Shown piece after piece: positions 13,416 to 15,913 of a stretch of 15,913 nt of DNA. The stretch comes from an uncultured Streptococcus sp. (GTDB taxonomy: Bacteria; Bacillota; Bacilli; Lactobacillales; Streptococcaceae): assembly GCA_934216185.1 (NCBI GenBank), contig CAKQBM010000027.1:1-15913 (forward strand). The letters run 5' to 3'. The notes beneath the pieces were generated by a model that worked only from the letters and a program-made list of their open reading frames with translations, did no database searches and had not been told where the DNA came from. The translations under genes were made by a program, and so were the position numbers. Position 1 is the first letter of the stretch; every line of letters begins with the position of its first letter.

Positions 13416-14375
13416 ATGTCAGATAGAAAAAATATGAAACTTTTTGCACTCAACTCTAACCAAGAGATTGCACAAAAAATTGCTCAAGCTGTTGGTATCC
13501 CACTTGGAAAACTATCATCACGTCAATTTTCTGATGGAGAGATCCAAGTTAATATTGAAGAGAGTGTCCGTGGTTATGATGTGTACATCATCCAATCTAC
13601 AAGTTTCCCTGTTAACAACCACCTAATGGAATTATTAATTATGGTTGATGCTTGTGTGCGTGCAAGTGCCCACAGTATCAACGTTGTCCTTCCGTATTTT
13701 GGCTATGCACGCCAAGATAGAATTGCATCATCTAGAGAACCACTAACAGCTAAACTAGTTGCTAACATGCTAGTCAAAGCTGGTGTAGATCGTATCCTTA
13801 CCCTCGACTTACATGCAGTTCAAGTACAAGGATTCTTTGATATTCCTGTAGATAATCTTTACACTGTCCCTCTCTTTGCTAAACACTACTGTGATAAAGG
13901 ATTAAGAGGTTCAGATGTTGTTGTCGTTAGCCCTAAAAATTCAGGGGTGAAACGTGCTCGAAGCTTGGCTGAATATCTTGATGCTCCTATCGCCATTATC
14001 GACTACCCTCAAGACGATGCAACTCGCAACGAAGGCTATATCATCGGTGATGTTGAAGGTAAAAAAGCCATCTTGATTGATGATATTCTGAATACAGGAC
14101 GTACCTTCTCTGAAGCTGCTAAAATCGTTGAACATGAAGGCGCTACAGAAATTTATGCTGTTTCTAGCCACGGTCTCTTCGTCGAAGGTGCTGCTGAACT
14201 TCTTGATAATACTAAGATTAAAGAAATTATTGTGACTGATTCAGTAGCAACAAAAGAAAAAACTCCTAAAAACGTATGCTACATCACTGCTAGTGAGTTA
14301 ATTGGTGATGCTATCGTCCGTATTCACGAAAGAAAACCAGTCAGCCCACTCTTTGCCTACAACAAAAAGAAATAA
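13416..14375 (+). CDS. prs2: Ribose-phosphate pyrophosphokinase paralogue (Prs2), altered active site
   Basis: Family function: ribose-5-phosphate plus ATP to PRPP, for purine, pyrimidine, NAD, His and Trp synthesis. At 319 residues it has the class I fold: [15 protein letters not shown] (39-53), YFGYARQDR (94-102), DLHA (131-134) and the PRPP-binding [10 protein letters not shown] (221-230). The ATG at 13416 is chosen for AGAGGA 9 nt upstream and because [10 protein letters not shown] is the expected start. An in-frame ATG at 13365 lies in the leader hairpin. Compared with B. subtilis Prs, the catalytic loop residues KRR are replaced by YPQ (197-199) and DHGG by KNSG (174-177). It may therefore be a regulatory or weakly active subunit (inference). 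Confidence 0.92.
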   Translation: MSDRKNMKLFALNSNQEIAQKIAQAVGIPLGKLSSRQFSDGEIQVNIEESVRGYDVYIIQSTSFPVNNHLMELLIMVDACVRASAHSINVVLPYFGYARQDRIASSREPLTAKLVANMLVKAGVDRILTLDLHAVQVQGFFDIPVDNLYTVPLFAKHYCDKGLRGSDVVVVSPKNSGVKRARSLAEYLDAPIAIIDYPQDDATRNEGYIIGDVEGKKAILIDDILNTGRTFSEAAKIVEHEGATEIYAVSSHGLFVEGAAELLDNTKIKEIIVTDSVATKEKTPKNVCYITASELIGDAIVRIHERKPVSPLFAYNKKK

Positions 14376-14384
14376 GGTGATTCT

Positions 14385-15500
14385 TTGATTTATTTGGACA
14401 ATGCTGCAACGACTCCCATGTCAGCGGTTGCTATTTCAGCTATGACCAAGGTTATGCAAGAAACGTATGGCAATCCTTCTAGTATTCATGGTCATGGTCG
14501 TCAAGCTGGCAAACTCTTGCGAGAAGCTCGTCAGGAACTAGCTCAGTTACTGGGGACAAAACCTCAACATATCTTTTTCACTTCTGGTGGGACTGAAGGC
14601 AACAATACTGCCATCATTGGCTACTGCCTTCGTCATCAAGAACAAGGAAAACATATCATCACAACTGCCATTGAGCACCATGCTGTCCTTGAAACCATTG
14701 ATTACTTGGTTCAACACTTTGGTTTTGAAGCAACTATTATCCAGCCAGAAAATCAAGAAATCACAGTCCAACAAATTCAAAAGGCTTTACGTGACGATAC
14801 GATTTTGGTTTCTACCATGTTTGCCAATAATGAGACGGGAAACCTACTGCCCATTGCTGAAATTGGCCAAATACTTAAGCAACACCCTGCTGCCTATCAT
14901 GTCGATGCAGTTCAGGCTATCGGTAAAATCCCTATTCAGCCAGAAGAATTGGGCATTGATTTTCTCACTGCTTCAGCCCATAAATTCCATGGTCCTAAGG
15001 GAATCGGTTTTCTCTACGCATCTAGCATGGACTTTGATTCCTATCTACATGGCGGAGACCAAGAACAGAAAAAACGTGCAGGGACTGAAAATCTAGCTGC
15101 CATCGTAGGCATGGTTGCAGCCCTAAAAGAAGATTTAGAAAAGCAAGAAGAACATTTTCAACATGTACAAAAACTAGAAACTGCCTTTCTTGCAAAGCTA
15201 GAAGGAATTCAGTATTACTTGAATAGAGGCGAACACCATCTCCCTTATGTTGTCAATATTGGATTTCCTGGTCAGAAAAATGATCTCTTGCTCCTTCGTC
15301 TAGATTTAGCTGGAATTTCAATCTCTACTGGCTCAGCTTGTACGGCAGGCATTGTCCAATCCAGCCATGTTCTTGAAGCCATGTACGGGGCAAATTCAGA
15401 ACGCTTGAAGGAATCCGTTCGTATCAGTTTGTCGCCAGAAAATACTGTTGAGGAACTACATACCCTCGCAAAAACCTTAAAAGAAATTATCGGAGGTTAG
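14385..15500 (+). CDS. NifS/IscS-type cysteine desulfurase
   Basis: A PLP enzyme that takes sulfur from cysteine as a persulfide for iron-sulfur clusters or thio-modified tRNA. In 371 residues: N-terminal YLDNAATTP, the ANNETGN block (147-153), HVDAVQAIGK (172-181), PLP-binding K200 in SAHKFHGPKG, and catalytic C319 in STGSACTAG. The short group-I loop around that cysteine fits NifS/IscS rather than SufS. The start is a TTG behind AAGGTGA (14374-14380), only 9 nt after the prs stop. It is co-transcribed with prs and, 4 nt later, the DUF1831 gene. No IscU or ThiI gene is seen in the window, so the sulfur acceptor is unknown. Confidence 0.94.
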   Translation: MIYLDNAATTPMSAVAISAMTKVMQETYGNPSSIHGHGRQAGKLLREARQELAQLLGTKPQHIFFTSGGTEGNNTAIIGYCLRHQEQGKHIITTAIEHHAVLETIDYLVQHFGFEATIIQPENQEITVQQIQKALRDDTILVSTMFANNETGNLLPIAEIGQILKQHPAAYHVDAVQAIGKIPIQPEELGIDFLTASAHKFHGPKGIGFLYASSMDFDSYLHGGDQEQKKRAGTENLAAIVGMVAALKEDLEKQEEHFQHVQKLETAFLAKLEGIQYYLNRGEHHLPYVVNIGFPGQKNDLLLLRLDLAGISISTGSACTAGIVQSSHVLEAMYGANSERLKESVRISLSPENTVEELHTLAKTLKEIIGG

Positions 15501-15504
15501 CCAT

Positions 15505-15867
15505 ATGGCATTTGAAAAAACCATTCAGTTAAAAAATTGTCGTTACGACTACACTCTTAGCCCTTCTGTTAAAAAATTCACCCTCAAAGATAACACTTTT
15601 TTTGAAACAAAGGTTGGTAACTATGAATTGACTCGCCTTTTGGAAAAAGTTCCGAACAGCGGTGAAGGCTTCCAACTCAAAATCATCATTAACAAGGAAC
15701 TTACAGGAGCTAAAATCAATATCACTGACAAGTTTGGTCTTCGTCTGGTTGATATTTTCAAATCAGAAGACCACCACATTCATCAGGAAAAATTCTACTT
15801 CCTCATGGATAGCTTAGTAGAACGTGGTGTCTTTACAAAATCTGAAAGAGAGGTCCCATATGTTTGA
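15505..15867 (+). CDS. DUF1831-family protein
   Basis: A 120-residue protein recognised as the Lactobacillales family DUF1831; its function is unknown. It has no signal peptide, membrane segment or cysteine pair; there is one cysteine near the start (LKNCRYDYTL). The middle alternates basic strands (FQLKIIINKELTGAKINI) and a helix, which fits a small alpha/beta fold. GGAGG (15492-15496) precedes the ATG by 8 nt. It lies 4 nt after the cysteine desulfurase stop and overlaps the next gene by 8 nt. The tight linkage suggests a role beside the desulfurase (inference only). Confidence 0.88.
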   Translation: MAFEKTIQLKNCRYDYTLSPSVKKFTLKDNTFFETKVGNYELTRLLEKVPNSGEGFQLKIIINKELTGAKINITDKFGLRLVDIFKSEDHHIHQEKFYFLMDSLVERGVFTKSEREVPYV

Positions 15868-15913
15868 ACTGACCTATAAGGATAGCTATCAGATAGAGCG
15901 AACTCTCAAGTAC
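15860..15913 (+). CDS. Small streptococcal protein, N-terminus only (DUF4649-like)
   Basis: The first 18 codons only (MFELTYKDSYQIERTLKY), cut by the window end. The ATG overlaps the DUF1831 stop by 8 nt and has GAGAGG about 7 nt upstream, so it is translationally coupled. The sequence resembles a short hypothetical protein that follows DUF1831 genes in streptococci, which I recall as DUF4649. The rest of the gene is not visible. Confidence 0.6.
   Translation, partial: MFELTYKDSYQIERTLKY

Noticed and set aside
13412..13417. TATAAT overlapping the prs2 start codon as a promoter
   Set aside because: It lies directly on the ATG, and the nearest -35-like box is only 10 nt away; the extended -10 at 13321-13329 fits better.
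14587..15096. 169-codon + strand frame inside the cysteine desulfurase gene
   Set aside because: It is out of frame with a gene whose motifs are all intact; the composition is low in acidic residues and it has no start signal.

Overview
The window looks like chromosomal DNA of a mitis-group Streptococcus (S. mitis, S. oralis or S. pneumoniae type). The evidence is a low-GC sequence carrying pgm, vicRKX, mutY, pta, relQ, nadK and a prs paralogue with strongly streptococcal sequences. VicK has its phospho-acceptor at H218 and VicR its at D52, as in pneumococcus. Two RUP-like repeats of the kind scattered through pneumococcal and mitis genomes are also present. No database search was possible, so species is not assigned.

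Layout. (1) 1-861, + strand: an array of C-terminal pieces of an Rpn/PD-(D/E)XK 'recombination-promoting nuclease' gene, namely the tail of one gene cut by the window edge and then two complete C-terminal cassettes. Each cassette carries an internal ATG behind a consensus Shine-Dalgarno. (2) 862-1168: decayed spacer with a 20-bp perfect hairpin and the pgm promoter. (3) 1169-3346, + strand: pgm and bta, each with a terminator. (4) 3384-4702, - strand: a RelBE-type toxin-antitoxin pair with its own operator/promoter, followed by a voltage-gated K+ channel. (5) 4793-7650, - strand: the vicRKX two-component operon. (6) 7727-9185, - strand: mutY, bracketed by two RUP-like elements, one of which supplies the end of the mutY reading frame. 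(7) 9222-12606, - strand: relQ-nadK-rluA-type pseudouridine synthase-pta, with overlapping or close genes. (8) 12735-15913, + strand, divergent from relQ: a CYTH-domain gene, a second prs, a cysteine desulfurase, a DUF1831 gene and the start of another small gene.

How it fits together. VicRKX senses and controls cell-wall homeostasis. RelQ makes (p)ppGpp, and its neighbours handle NADP, rRNA pseudouridine and acetyl-phosphate. The divergent CYTH gene probably belongs functionally with RelQ because the pair recurs in Firmicutes. The Prs paralogue, NifS-like enzyme and DUF1831 gene form a tight forward transcription unit.

Most worth a second look: the Rpn C-terminal cassette array, which resembles a store of intragenic antitoxin (RpnS-like) modules; a MutY with no iron-sulfur cysteines whose only cysteine is encoded by an inserted repeat; and a Prs paralogue that has lost the usual catalytic-loop residues.
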